DNA of 64,000 nt from Microbacterium oleivorans (GCF_001644225.1 NZ_LSTV01000002.1:131169-195168), one strand, 5' to 3'; numbered from the stretch's first letter, positions 21,910 through 31,200 are shown. The notes: a model not told the origin generated them from the sequence alone. Numbers and translations: made by a program.

Positions 21910-24848
21910 CCGCCTTCGACGTCGCCCGGATCGGTCCCGGCGACGGATCCGTCGCCCCGCGCACCCGCCTGCGAAGCGACGCCCCCACCCAGTCGCTCGA
22001 CGGCGCCTGGCGATTCCGCCTCTCGCCCTCGCCGGCGCTCGCGCCGCAGGACGAGTGGGCGCGTGGCGAGACCGAGGGCTGGGACGAGATCACCGTGCCC
22101 GCGCACTGGAACATGAGCGGCTTCGGCACCCCGGCGTACTCGAACGTGCAGTTCCCGTTCCCGATCGACCCGCCCTACCCGCCCGACGAGAACCCGGTCG
22201 GCGACTACGTGCGTCGCATCGACGTCGACGACGCGATCCGACGGGTGACGGATGCCGGGGGCCGCGCGCTCCTGCGCTTCGACGGCATCGAGTCCGCCGC
22301 CGACGTGTTCGTCAACGGAACGCGCCTCGGCTCGACCCGCGGCAGCCGCCTGACGCACGAGTTCGACGTCACCGACGTGCTCACCGGCACCGGCGACGTC
22401 GTCGCGGTGCGTGTCGCGCAGTTCTCGGACGGCACCTACCTCGAGAACCAGGACATGTGGTGGCTGCCGGGCATCTTCCGGAGCGTCACCCTGCTCGCCC
22501 GCCCCGTCGGCGGCATCGACGACGCCGTCCTCACGGGCGACTTCGATCACGAGTCCGGGCACGGCACGGTCGAGGTGACGACCTCCGCGGCCGCCGTGCT
22601 CGAGGTGCCCGAGCTCGGGATCCGTGCCGACGTGCCCGCCGGTCGGAGCGCCGTCGACGCGGGCGTCGTGGCGCCGTGGTCGGCCGAGACGCCGCGCCTC
22701 TACGACGCGACCCTCGCCACGGCATCCGAGACCGTGTCGGTGCGTCTCGGCTTCCGTCGCGTGCGCGCGGACGGCGGCGTGCTCACCCTCAACGGCCGGC
22801 CGATCATGCTGCGCGGCGTGAACCGTCACGAGCACGACCCCGAGCGCGGACGCGTGCACACCACCGAGCTCGCCCGCCGCGACCTCGTGCTGATGAAGCA
22901 GCACAACATCAACGCCGTGCGCACGTCGCACTACCCGCCGCATCCGGAGTTCCTCGACCTGACCGACGAGCTGGGCCTCTACGTCATCGACGAATGCGAC
23001 CTCGAGACCCACGAGTACGAGTACGTCTCGTGGCGCGGCAACCCGAGCGACGACCCGGCGTGGGAGGCATCCTTCGTCGACCGTATCCGCCGCACCGTCA
23101 CGCGCGACCGCACCCACCCCAGCGTCATCATGTGGTCGCTCGGCAACGAGTCAGGCGCGGGCTGCAACATCCGCGCGATGGCACGATGGGTGCGCGAGAA
23201 CGACGACACCCGCCTCATCCACTACGAGGGCGACCGCTCGAGCCGCGACACCGACGTGTACTCGCGCATGTACGCCTCGCACGACGAGGTCCGCGAGATC
23301 GGCGAGGAGGCCGACGCGATCCCGCCGGCCGACATCCGCGCCGCCGAGCTGCGGCGCCGGTCGCTGCCGTTCGTGCACTGCGAGTTCGGCCACGCCATGG
23401 GCAACAGCCCCGGCGGCGTGAAGGAGTACTGGGAGCTCTACGAGCGCTTCCCGCGCCTCGCGGGCGGCTTCATCTGGGAGTGGGTCGAGCACGCGATCGC
23501 GATCGAGGACGAGAGCGGCCGCCGCGCGTTCCGCTACGGCGGCGACTTCGGCGAATCGGTCCACGACCACAACTTCGTCATCGACGGCCTGATCAGCGCC
23601 GACCGCGAACCCCGTCCGGGGCTCGTCGACTACGCCGCGATCATCGCGCCCGTCGTGATCGGGGTGGATGCCGACCGTCGCGGCATCCTGCTGCAGAACC
23701 GCTACGACCACGTCGACACGGACCACCTCACCTTCCGGTGGCGTCGCGAGGTCGACGGCGAGGTCGTGGCGCAGGGCGAGCTGGCGGTCCCCGCCGTCGG
23801 CCCCCGGCAGCGCGAGCGGATCGGCCTGCCGGCCGAGGCCCGCGCGACCGGCGAGCCGCGCGTCGCGGACGTGCTGACCGTCGACGCCGCACTGCGCGAC
23901 GCGACCGACTGGGCCGCGGCCGGCCACGTCGTCGCGACCGGTCAGCAGGTGCGCACCGGTGTGCCGCTCGTGGGCGCCGGCACGGCTCCCCACGCCGACG
24001 GGTTCGACCGGCGCGGACGCCCGCTGCGGCTCGGTTCGCTCGACGTCGTCGAGGGTCCCGGCATCGGCATCTGGCGCGCGCCGACCGACAACGACCTGTT
24101 CCCCGGCTGGGACGAGCCCACCCTGCCCCCGATGGCGGAGCGCTGGGCGCTGGCCCGGATCGACCGGATGCAGACCCGTGTCCGCAGAATCGAGGCGGAC
24201 GCCGCGGCCCTCGTCGTCGACACCCGCGTCGGCGCCCCGTCGTTCGACAGCGGCGTCGATGCGCTGTGGCGCTGGTCACGCGTGCCCGAGGGGATGCTGC
24301 TCGAGCTCGACCTGCGCAGCATCGGGTCGTGGGACAACTCGTGGATCGAGAAGGCACCGTTCTCGTGGACCGTCGACTGGGCACGGCTGGGCATCGACGT
24401 CACCCTCGCCGGCGCACCGCTCGGCATGGACTTCGCCGGTCTCGGCCCGGGACCCAGCTACCCCGACACCGACTCGGGTGTGCACTTCGGGTGGTTCCAG
24501 GCGGCGGCCGACGAACTCGTCACCCCTCACGTCCGACCGCAGGAGAGCGGCTCGCGGCGAGGGGTGCGCACCGCCGTCATCCGCACGACCGAGGGCGGCG
24601 TGCGCGTGAGCGTGGTCGGCGGCGAGGCGCTCGACGCGGGTGTGGCGCTCACGGTGTCGCCGTGGGACCGCACGACCCTCAGCAGCACGTCGCACGCATC
24701 GCTGCTGCCCGAGCCGACCGCGACGCACGTCTCGATCGACATCGCGCAGTCGGGCGTCGGCACCGCGACGTGCGGCCCGGGCGTGCTGCCCCGGTACCGC
24801 CTGCCGGCGCGCGACGCGTCGTTCGCGCTCCTGTTCGAGACCGTCTGA
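21906..24848 (+). CDS. lacZ: Glycoside hydrolase family 2 beta-galactosidase (LacZ type)
   Basis: A 980-aa protein with LacZ domain order: jelly-roll (SLDGAWRFRLSPS; VPAHWNMSGFGTPAYSNVQ), Ig domain, TIM barrel with acid/base glutamate in MWSLGNESGAG and nucleophile in HCEFGHAMGNSPGG, then a C-terminal beta-sandwich (IGIWRAPTDND; GLGPGPSYPDTDSG). It hydrolyses beta-galactosides; no signal peptide, so it acts in the cytoplasm. It is the last gene of the ROK operon and ends at a strong bidirectional terminator. The start ATG 21906 overlaps the nagB stop; the much longer open frame upstream is not LacZ-like. Confidence 0.95.
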   Translation: MTAFDVARIGPGDGSVAPRTRLRSDAPTQSLDGAWRFRLSPSPALAPQDEWARGETEGWDEITVPAHWNMSGFGTPAYSNVQFPFPIDPPYPPDENPVGDYVRRIDVDDAIRRVTDAGGRALLRFDGIESAADVFVNGTRLGSTRGSRLTHEFDVTDVLTGTGDVVAVRVAQFSDGTYLENQDMWWLPGIFRSVTLLARPVGGIDDAVLTGDFDHESGHGTVEVTTSAAAVLEVPELGIRADVPAGRSAVDAGVVAPWSAETPRLYDATLATASETVSVRLGFRRVRADGGVLTLNGRPIMLRGVNRHEHDPERGRVHTTELARRDLVLMKQHNINAVRTSHYPPHPEFLDLTDELGLYVIDECDLETHEYEYVSWRGNPSDDPAWEASFVDRIRRTVTRDRTHPSVIMWSLGNESGAGCNIRAMARWVRENDDTRLIHYEGDRSSRDTDVYSRMYASHDEVREIGEEADAIPPADIRAAELRRRSLPFVHCEFGHAMGNSPGGVKEYWELYERFPRLAGGFIWEWVEHAIAIEDESGRRAFRYGGDFGESVHDHNFVIDGLISADREPRPGLVDYAAIIAPVVIGVDADRRGILLQNRYDHVDTDHLTFRWRREVDGEVVAQGELAVPAVGPRQRERIGLPAEARATGEPRVADVLTVDAALRDATDWAAAGHVVATGQQVRTGVPLVGAGTAPHADGFDRRGRPLRLGSLDVVEGPGIGIWRAPTDNDLFPGWDEPTLPPMAERWALARIDRMQTRVRRIEADAAALVVDTRVGAPSFDSGVDALWRWSRVPEGMLLELDLRSIGSWDNSWIEKAPFSWTVDWARLGIDVTLAGAPLGMDFAGLGPGPSYPDTDSGVHFGWFQAAADELVTPHVRPQESGSRRGVRTAVIRTTEGGVRVSVVGGEALDAGVALTVSPWDRTTLSSTSHASLLPEPTATHVSIDIAQSGVGTATCGPGVLPRYRLPARDASFALLFETV

Positions 24849-24850
24849 GT

Positions 24851-24885
24851 CCGGGGGCGGGGCGGTTCAGTCGCCCCGCCCCCGG
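24851..24885. terminator. Bidirectional GC-rich terminator between GH2 and BCCT genes
   Basis: CCGGGGGCGGGGCG (24851-24864) and CGCCCCGCCCCCGG (24872-24885) form a perfect 14-bp stem with a 7-base loop, filling the short gap between two convergent stop codons. No T-tract follows, as is common in high-GC actinobacteria. Confidence 0.85.
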
Positions 24886-24897
24886 CCCCACGGGAGT

Positions 24898-26616
24898 TCA
24901 GTCGTCGTGAGCGCGCCGCGCGGGGATCGCCCGGCGCACGAACGCAGGCAGGCTGATCCCCCGCTCGTTGGGCTCCTCGACCTCGAGGCCGTAGTGGTCG
25001 CCGATGTCGGCGACGAACCGTCGACGCTCGGCGCGCGCATACGCCGCCCGCTCGCGCTGGAAGGCGAGCACCGTCGACCAGCACATCAGCAGCATCACGA
25101 CCGAGAACGGCAGGGCGATGAGGATCGCTGCGGTCTGCAGCGCCTGTAGACCACCTGCGAGAAGCAGCGCGCTCGCAAGCACTGCGGTCAGCGCGACGAA
25201 GAACACCCGCACCCAGCGCTTCGGTTCCGGGTTGCCCCCGGAGGCGATCATGCCCATGACGAGGGCTCCCGAGTCGGCGGAGGTCACGAAGAAGACCGCG
25301 ATGAGGACGATCGCGCCGATGGTGAGAACCGCGCCGCCGGGGAGATACGAGAACAGCTGGAACAACGCCCCCTGGAGATCAACCTTGCCGTCGGCGCCGA
25401 GCATCGAGCCGGGATCGGTCGTCTCCTTCAGAATCGCCGAGCCGCCGAGGACGGCGAACCAGATGACGCCTACGAGCGTCGGCACGAGCAACACACCGGC
25501 GACGAACTGGCGCACCGTGCGTCCCTTGCTGACGCGCGCGATGAAGATGCCGACGAACGGCGCCCACGAGATCCACCAGCCCCAATAGAACGAGGTCCAC
25601 GACGCCTGCCACTCTTCACCGGCCGTGCCCTGGAACGCACTCACGGTGAACGAGAGGCCGACGAAGTTCTGGATGTAGGCGCCGATCGACTGCACCCATT
25701 CGCGCAGCAGATACTCCGTGCTGCCGGCGAAGAGCAGGAAGACGAGGAGAACCCCCGCGAGGATCAGGTTGAGGCTCGACAGCCACTTCATACCCTTCGT
25801 GACCCCCGAGATCACGGACATGAGCACGAAGAGGGAGATGACGAAGATGAGGATGATCTCGGTGAACTCGTTGAGCTCCGGCATCCCCGCTGCAGAGAGC
25901 CCCGAGCCGATCTGGGTGACCCCCAGGCCGAGCGAGGTCGCGACGCCGAAGAGCGTCCCGACGAGTGCGACGGCGTCGATGACGTTGCCGGCCGCTCCAT
26001 GGACCCGCTTTCCGAGCAGGGGCTCGAGCGCCCATCGGATCGAGATCGGACGCTTGCGGCGATGGATCGCGTACGCGAGCGCAACGCCGACCACGACGTA
26101 CATCGCCCAGGCCTGCACGCCCCAGTGGAGGTAGGTCTGCGTCAGTGCGCTGCTCGCGAGCTGGGCGGAGGTGCCCTCCACTCCGGGGCGCGGGTCGACG
26201 AAGTGACTGAGCGGCTCGCTCACACCGTAGAAGACCAGCCCGATCCCCATACCCGCAGCGAACAGCAGTGAGAACCATGCCCCGGTGGAGAATTCGGGCT
26301 CGTCGTCGTCGCGACCGAGCTTGATGTCTCCGAAGCGGCTGAAACCGATGAAGACGGCGAACGCCACGAAGAAGGCCGCGATGAGGACGTAGTACCAGTT
26401 GAAGGCGTTGACGATCGTCGTCTGCACCCCGCCGAAGAACGCCTCCGCCTGCTCGGGGAGGATGATCGCGAACAGGCTGAACCCGAGGATCAGGACTGCG
26501 GCGGGCCAGAACACCCACGGCGCGATGGCGCGTGTGAAGGCGGCGGGGCTCGTGCCACTGCCCACCTTGTCGGGGACGATCGCGGCGTCGGAATCGGATC
26601 TCTGCTCGGTGCTCAC
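24898..26616 (-). CDS. BCCT-family betaine/choline/carnitine transporter
   Basis: The 572-aa membrane protein has about twelve spans and the BCCT signature WGWWISWAPFVGIFIARVSK with its tryptophan cage. It also has the glycine-rich unwound segment GMGIGLVFYGVSEPLSHF and the late motif FFVTSADSGALVMGM. These are sodium- or proton-coupled importers of glycine betaine, choline or carnitine for osmoprotection. A cytoplasmic, highly charged C-terminal tail (AYARAERRRFVADIGDHYGL) resembles the osmosensing tail of BetP. It is monocistronic as far as can be seen. Confidence 0.93.
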   Translation of the reverse strand: MSTEQRSDSDAAIVPDKVGSGTSPAAFTRAIAPWVFWPAAVLILGFSLFAIILPEQAEAFFGGVQTTIVNAFNWYYVLIAAFFVAFAVFIGFSRFGDIKLGRDDDEPEFSTGAWFSLLFAAGMGIGLVFYGVSEPLSHFVDPRPGVEGTSAQLASSALTQTYLHWGVQAWAMYVVVGVALAYAIHRRKRPISIRWALEPLLGKRVHGAAGNVIDAVALVGTLFGVATSLGLGVTQIGSGLSAAGMPELNEFTEIILIFVISLFVLMSVISGVTKGMKWLSSLNLILAGVLLVFLLFAGSTEYLLREWVQSIGAYIQNFVGLSFTVSAFQGTAGEEWQASWTSFYWGWWISWAPFVGIFIARVSKGRTVRQFVAGVLLVPTLVGVIWFAVLGGSAILKETTDPGSMLGADGKVDLQGALFQLFSYLPGGAVLTIGAIVLIAVFFVTSADSGALVMGMIASGGNPEPKRWVRVFFVALTAVLASALLLAGGLQALQTAAILIALPFSVVMLLMCWSTVLAFQRERAAYARAERRRFVADIGDHYGLEVEEPNERGISLPAFVRRAIPARRAHDD

Positions 26617-26686
26617 CTCTCCAGGGTGTCAGAACGCCCTGATCCACTCACCTTCTTGCGCCGGCGCCGGTGTCCGGGTTAGCGGG

Positions 26687-27208
26687 TCAGTCGCGGGGCC
26701 AGGACGCGGCGAGCTTGCCGAGCAGGCGCACGAGCTCGGCGCGCTCGTCATCGGTGAAGTCGGCGAGCGCGCGGGTGAGCCGCTCGCGCCGCTCGCCACG
26801 GAAGTCCCCCGCGCGGCGACGGCCCTCGGGGGTCAGCGCGATACGGGTGCGGCGCGCGTCGTCGGGGTCGGCCTCACGGGCCGCGAGCCCCATCTCGACC
26901 GCCTGCTGCACGAGGCGCGAGGCGCGCGGCTGGTCGACGCCGATCGCGTCGGCGATCTCACTGACCGACAGCGGGTGCTCGGCGTGGACGAGGGCGTCCA
27001 GAAGACGGATTCGGGCAGGCGCGCCCGCCAGCCGCATCCCCGGACCGAAACCCGGGCCACCCGGACCGCCGCGCATCCAGGGCGTGCCGCCGTCGTGCGG
27101 CCCGTGCGCGTGAGGACCGCCGCCGTGATGGCGGTGCGGACCGCCGCGGGGGCGCATCTGCGCGAAGGCCGCCAGCAGGGCGTCGAGATCGCCGGTCGGA
27201 TCGGTCAC
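26687..27208 (-). CDS. MarR-family regulator with His/Gly-rich N-terminal extension
   Basis: The 173-aa protein has a winged helix (LDALVHAEHPLSVSEIADAI; VDQPRASRLVQQAVEMGL; wing EADPDDARRTRIALTPEG). Its first 60 residues are unusual, with histidine/glycine clusters (HRHHGGGPHAHGPHDGG) that could bind a metal such as nickel, zinc or copper. It is divergent from a gene whose product is also His/Gly-rich, across two strong palindromes that are probably its operators. The inducer is unknown; metal sensing is an inference from composition. Confidence 0.88.
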   Translation of the reverse strand: MTDPTGDLDALLAAFAQMRPRGGPHRHHGGGPHAHGPHDGGTPWMRGGPGGPGFGPGMRLAGAPARIRLLDALVHAEHPLSVSEIADAIGVDQPRASRLVQQAVEMGLAAREADPDDARRTRIALTPEGRRRAGDFRGERRERLTRALADFTDDERAELVRLLGKLAASWPRD

Positions 27209-27236
27209 CCCTCGACGATACCGCCCGACGGTCGAT

Positions 27237-27254
27237 TCATGTCACTTGACATGA
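27237..27254. promoter_or_regulatory. Palindromic operator O1 of the MarR divergent region
   Basis: TCATGTCA-CT-TGACATGA is a perfect dyad with 8-bp arms, 28 bases upstream of the marR start. The ATGTCA/TGACAT core recurs in the neighbouring O2. Typical MarR operators have this size and symmetry. Confidence 0.8.
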
Positions 27255-27260
27255 GTCACG

Positions 27261-27302
27261 ATTGCATGTCACACTGCATGTACTTGCACAATGACATGCA
27301 AT
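27261..27302. promoter_or_regulatory. Palindromic operator O2 with nested TGCATGT repeats
   Basis: ATTGCATGTCA (27261-27271) and TGACATGCAAT (27292-27302) are perfect 11-bp inverted arms with 20 bases between them. That spacer contains a further CTGCATGTAC half. O1 and O2 together place four or five ATGT/ACAT half-sites in 66 bases between two divergent starts, which suggests cooperative binding and control of both genes. Confidence 0.8.
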
Positions 27303-27352
27303 GGTCATCGCGGAGAGCCCGCCGGTGACACGACGTCTCGGAAGGACACCCC

Positions 27353-27868
27353 ATGAACACCCCGCATGACAACCACACCCTGCCCCTCGGCTTCCGCCTC
27401 AAGCTCGTCCACCGTCTGCTCTCCCGCGAGGTGCGCCGACAGCTGGACGAGGCCGGACCCGAGGCATCCGCTCGTCGCGACGAGATCGTCGCCGACGTGC
27501 AGAACCTGATCACCGCCGCCGTCCCCCAGGACGACCTCGACGCGATGATCCGCTCGCTCGACGCGATCGCCCGCGAACTCGGCTGGGACGAGTCCCAGCC
27601 GATGCCGTCCCGCCCCGGACGGGAGCACCGCGGTCCGCGCGGCCCGTTCGGCCGACGCTTCGGTCGCGGCTTCGGCCCCGGCTACGGCGGCCGGTTCCCG
27701 CACCCCGGGTTCGCCCACGGCGAGCCCGGCCGGTTCGGACACCACGAGCGGCACGGACACCACGGTCACGGCTGCGGCGGGCGCGCCGGCTTCGCGCAGC
27801 ATCCGGCGGTCGCCGAGGCGTACGAGCGCGGCTTCAGCCGTGGCTACGCGCAGGCGCAGCAGGACTGA
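27353..27868 (+). CDS. His/Gly-rich protein of unknown function, partner of the MarR regulator
   Basis: The 171-aa protein has a helical N-terminal half (residues 10-80, FRLKLVHRLLSREVRRQL; DEIVADVQNLITAAVPQDDL). A low-complexity middle rich in Gly, Arg, Phe and His (FGRRFGRGFGPGYGG; HHERHGHHGHGCGG) follows, then a short conserved-looking end, AEAYERGFSRGYAQAQQD. GGAAGGAC precedes the ATG. No enzyme motif is visible. The shared His-rich composition with the divergent MarR protein and the operator array suggest a regulated pair, possibly metal related. Confidence 0.7.
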   Translation: MNTPHDNHTLPLGFRLKLVHRLLSREVRRQLDEAGPEASARRDEIVADVQNLITAAVPQDDLDAMIRSLDAIARELGWDESQPMPSRPGREHRGPRGPFGRRFGRGFGPGYGGRFPHPGFAHGEPGRFGHHERHGHHGHGCGGRAGFAQHPAVAEAYERGFSRGYAQAQQD

Positions 27869-27874
27869 GCGCGC

Positions 27875-28480
27875 TCAATTCCCCTTCGCACCCGCGTCGG
27901 TCGTGCCGACGTCGGTGCGGTGGAAGTTCTGGAACGAGCGGGATGCCGTCGGCCCCCGCTGCCCCTGGTACCGGTTCTTGTAGGAGCCGGTGCCGTAGGG
28001 GTTCTCGGCGGGCGAGGTCAGGCGGAAGAAGCAGAACTGCCCGATCTTCATGCCCGGCCACAGCTTGATCGGCAGGGTCGCGACGTTCGCGAGCTCGAGC
28101 GTCACGTGACCCGAGAAACCGGGGTCGATGAACCCCGCCGTCGAGTGGGTGATCAGCCCGAGGCGACCGAGCGAGCTCTTGCCCTCGAGGCGCGCGGCGA
28201 CGTCGTCGGGCAGCGTGATCTGCTCGAACGTCGCGCCGAGGGCGAATTCGCCCGGGTGCAGGATGAACGGCTCGTCGGGGGCGACCTCGATCAGCCGGGT
28301 CAGCTCGGGCTGGTCCTCGGCCGGGTCGATGAACGGGTATTTGTGGTTGTCGAACAGCCGGAAGTACCGGTCGAGCCGCACGTCGACGCTCGAGGGCTGG
28401 ACCATCGCCGGGTCCCACGGGTCGAGGCCGATGCGGCCCCCGTCGATCTCGAGTCGGATGTCGCGGTCGCTGAGCAGCAC
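27875..28480 (-). CDS. dcd: dCTP deaminase (bifunctional dCTP deaminase/dUTPase type)
   Basis: Makes dUTP or dUMP from dCTP for thymidylate synthesis. The 201-aa protein has [16 protein letters not shown], the catalytic [20 protein letters not shown] with arginine and serine, and [21 protein letters not shown] with the general-base glutamate. The [14 protein letters not shown] sequence matches the bifunctional enzyme of Mycobacterium tuberculosis, which also removes pyrophosphate, so that activity is likely. It is about ten residues longer than usual at the C-terminus. It is convergent with the His-rich protein gene, six bases away. Confidence 0.93.
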   Translation of the reverse strand: MLLSDRDIRLEIDGGRIGLDPWDPAMVQPSSVDVRLDRYFRLFDNHKYPFIDPAEDQPELTRLIEVAPDEPFILHPGEFALGATFEQITLPDDVAARLEGKSSLGRLGLITHSTAGFIDPGFSGHVTLELANVATLPIKLWPGMKIGQFCFFRLTSPAENPYGTGSYKNRYQGQRGPTASRSFQNFHRTDVGTTDAGAKGN

Positions 28481-28508
28481 GCGGCCAGCCTACTGGCCGC
28501 CCGGCGCG

Positions 28509-30530
28509 TCACCGCCCGACGCGGACGACCACCACACCCCGCGGCGGCACGAGGACACCGGATGCCGAGGCGCGGCCGACGAGCACGTCGCCGTGCACCG
28601 GCGCCACGACCTCGTCGTCGGTGCGGTTCGAGAGGAAGACGTACCGCGCCTCGGCGTCGCCGCGCTCGATGACGTCGAGCCGGCCGTCGGCCGACCGCGG
28701 GTCGCCCGAGAGCGCGGCCAGCCCGAGCCCCGCCAGCACGCCGCGCACACCGTCCCGGCCGATGTCGGCCGAGATGTAGGTCGCCGACCCACCCGCGCGC
28801 AGCCGCCGGCGGGTCACCGCGGGCGCACCCGCCAGGTCACCCTCGGCGTAGGTATCGAGCACCTCGACGTCGTCGCCGACGTGCACGATCCGCTCGGTCC
28901 AGGCGCTCGCCGCTGCACCCGAGGCGAGCGCGACGCGCTCGCCGGGCAGCAGCGGCACGAACTCCTCGACCGCCACGCCGAGCAGCTCGCGCAGTGCGCC
29001 GGGGTACCCCCCGAGCCAGACGCGGTCGTTCTGGTCGACGATGCCCGAGAAGTACGTTGTGACGAGGTGGCCACCGGCATCCGAGAACGACGTCAGACGG
29101 GAACGCAGCCCATCGGGGACGACGTGCAGCATCGGGGCGATGAGCACCTCGTAGCCGTCGAATGACGCGCCGATCGGGATCACATCGGCGCGCACCCCGA
29201 GGTCGAGCAGCGCGCGGTACCAGGCGAGCGCCTCGGCGTCGTACGCGAGCGCATCGGTCGGGTGGGCGTCGCGCCCGCTGACCCACCACGACTCGTAGTC
29301 GAAGACGATCGCGACGCGCGCGGTCTCACGCCGCGAGCCGTGTACGGGCGCGAGGTCGCGCAGCGCCCCGCCGAGGGCCACGACGTCGCGGAACACCCGG
29401 CTGTGCTCGCCCGCGTGCGGCACCATGCCGGAGTGGTACCGCTCGCCGCCGGCGCGCGACTGCCGCCACTGGAAGTAGCAGACCGCGTCGGCGCCGTGCC
29501 CGACGTGGGTCAGCGCATCGCGCATCAGCTCGCCGGGCCGCTTCGGCGGGTTCACCTCGCGCCAGTTCACGGCGCTCGTCGCGTGCTCCATGAGGAACCA
29601 CGGCAGCCCGCCGGCGATGTTGCCGGTGAGGTTCGCCCAGAACGACAGGTCGTCGCGGCCGAGTTCGCCCGGTCGCAGGTAGTGGTCGTTCGAGACGAAG
29701 TCGACGTCGGGCACCCACGAGGGGTAGTCGATGTCGCGGACGTTCTGCGCGACCATGAAGTTCGTCGTCCGCGGGATGCCGGGGGTCACCTCGGCGAGCA
29801 CCGTGGCCTCGGCCCGCAGGTGGTCGCGGACGGCATCCGACGAGAACCGCTCGAAGTCGAGCTGCTGTCCGGGATTGCGGATCGTGGGCGCGGAGCGCGG
29901 CGGCAGGATCTCGTCCCACTCCTCGTAGTGCTGCGACCAGAAGGCCGTGCCCCACGCGTCGTTGAGCGCCTCGATCGTGCCGTAGCGCGCTTCGAGCCAG
30001 ACGCGGAACGCGCGGGCGGCGTCATCGGAGTAGTCGTAGAGGTTGTGGCATCCCAGCTCATTCGAGATGTGCCACGCGACGACGGCGGGGTGATCGCCGT
30101 AGCGCTCGGCGAGCGCGCGCACGAGACGCAGGGCGTACTCGCGGAAGACCGGCGACGTCGGCCGCCAGTGCTGGCGGGCGCCGGGCCAGAGGATTGTCCC
30201 GTCCACGGTCTGCGGAAGGATCTCGGGATGCCGGCGCGCCATCCACGAGGGCGGTGAGGCCGTCGCCGTCGCGAGGTCGACGTCGATGCCGTTCGCGTGC
30301 AGCAGGTCGATAATCTCGTCGAGCCACGCGAAGTCGTACTCGCCGGGGCGCGGTTCGAGAAGGCCCCACGAGAAGATCCCGAGCGAGACGATGTTGACCC
30401 CCGCCTCGCGCATGAGCCGCACGTCGTCATCCCACACCTCGCGCGGCCACTGCTCCGGGTTGTAGTCGGCGCCGTAGCGCATCGTCCCGGGCTGCTGCGA
30501 GCCGTCCTTCACCCAGCGGTAGTTCTGCAC
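28509..30530 (-). CDS. Glycoside hydrolase family 42 beta-galactosidase
   Basis: The 673-aa protein starts its TIM barrel at RYGADYNPEQWPREVWDDD. The acid/base glutamate is in AWHISNELGCHN and the nucleophile glutamate in WFLMEHATSAVNW. A trimerisation and a C-terminal beta domain follow, normal for GH42. It cleaves beta-galactosides, often plant galactan or transgalactosylation products. The first codon is GTG at 30530 without a ribosome site; an internal ATG at 30482 is a weaker alternative since it trims the N-terminal segment. It is divergent from a TetR gene with a dyad between them. Confidence 0.92.
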   Translation of the reverse strand: MQNYRWVKDGSQQPGTMRYGADYNPEQWPREVWDDDVRLMREAGVNIVSLGIFSWGLLEPRPGEYDFAWLDEIIDLLHANGIDVDLATATASPPSWMARRHPEILPQTVDGTILWPGARQHWRPTSPVFREYALRLVRALAERYGDHPAVVAWHISNELGCHNLYDYSDDAARAFRVWLEARYGTIEALNDAWGTAFWSQHYEEWDEILPPRSAPTIRNPGQQLDFERFSSDAVRDHLRAEATVLAEVTPGIPRTTNFMVAQNVRDIDYPSWVPDVDFVSNDHYLRPGELGRDDLSFWANLTGNIAGGLPWFLMEHATSAVNWREVNPPKRPGELMRDALTHVGHGADAVCYFQWRQSRAGGERYHSGMVPHAGEHSRVFRDVVALGGALRDLAPVHGSRRETARVAIVFDYESWWVSGRDAHPTDALAYDAEALAWYRALLDLGVRADVIPIGASFDGYEVLIAPMLHVVPDGLRSRLTSFSDAGGHLVTTYFSGIVDQNDRVWLGGYPGALRELLGVAVEEFVPLLPGERVALASGAAASAWTERIVHVGDDVEVLDTYAEGDLAGAPAVTRRRLRAGGSATYISADIGRDGVRGVLAGLGLAALSGDPRSADGRLDVIERGDAEARYVFLSNRTDDEVVAPVHGDVLVGRASASGVLVPPRGVVVVRVGR

Positions 30531-30552
30531 GCGACCACGCTAGTCCCAAAAA

Positions 30553-30566
30553 CGTGCATCTGCACG
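30553..30566. promoter_or_regulatory. Candidate TetR operator between GH42 and tetR
   Basis: CGTGCA-TC-TGCACG is a perfect 14-base dyad, flanked by AAA on one side and GTTT on the other. It sits 22 bases from the GH42 start and 25 from the TetR start, so one repressor dimer could shut both promoters. Assignment to the adjacent TetR protein is from position. Confidence 0.65.
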
Positions 30567-30591
30567 GTTTCAGTCGATCTACACTGCCGTC

Positions 30592-31200
30592 ATGACCGAA
30601 GCGCCCGCCCGGGGCCCCTACGCGAAGTCCGCCGCGCGGCGCAGCGAGATCATCGCGAGCGCGACGGCCGTCTTCGGCACGCACGGCTACCGCGGCGGGT
30701 CGCTGCGCCAGATCGCGAAGCAGCTCGACCTCAGCCTCACGACGGTCATGCATCACTTTCCGACGAAGGTGTCGCTGCTGGCCGCGGTCCTGTCGCAGGA
30801 GGATGCCGCCGACACCGACTTCTCCGAGCGCGCCGCGCGCGACGGCTTCATCCCGACCGTGCTCACGATCGTCGAGCGCAACCTCGGTCGGCGCGAACTC
30901 GTGCGGATGTTCACGGTCGTGCAGGCCGAGGCCACGCACGCCGACCACGAGGCGCACGCGTGGCTGCGCGCACGGTACGCCGACGTCATCCCCGAGTACG
31001 CCGCGGCGATCGACTACGACCGATCGCTCGGGCGGGTGACCGCCACGACGGATGCCGCGATGCTCGCCGACCTCGTCATCGGGATGTGGGAGGGCATCCA
31101 GGTGCGCTGGCTGGCCGACGGCACCGATCCCGTCGCCGCGATGCGGGTCGCGCTCGATGCGCTGCTCCTGCCGGCGCCGGTCAGCGCCGCGGGTCGATGA
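30592..31200 (+). CDS. TetR-family transcriptional regulator
   Basis: The 202-aa protein has a typical TetR HTH (IIASATAVFGTHGYRGGSLRQIAKQLDLSLTTVMHHFPTK, split over three helices) and an all-helical ligand domain. It is divergent from the GH42 beta-galactosidase across a perfect 14-bp dyad and is therefore its likely repressor, responding to a galactoside-derived ligand. The last 20 bases overlap the convergent alcohol dehydrogenase gene. Confidence 0.9.
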   Translation: MTEAPARGPYAKSAARRSEIIASATAVFGTHGYRGGSLRQIAKQLDLSLTTVMHHFPTKVSLLAAVLSQEDAADTDFSERAARDGFIPTVLTIVERNLGRRELVRMFTVVQAEATHADHEAHAWLRARYADVIPEYAAAIDYDRSLGRVTATTDAAMLADLVIGMWEGIQVRWLADGTDPVAAMRVALDALLLPAPVSAAGR

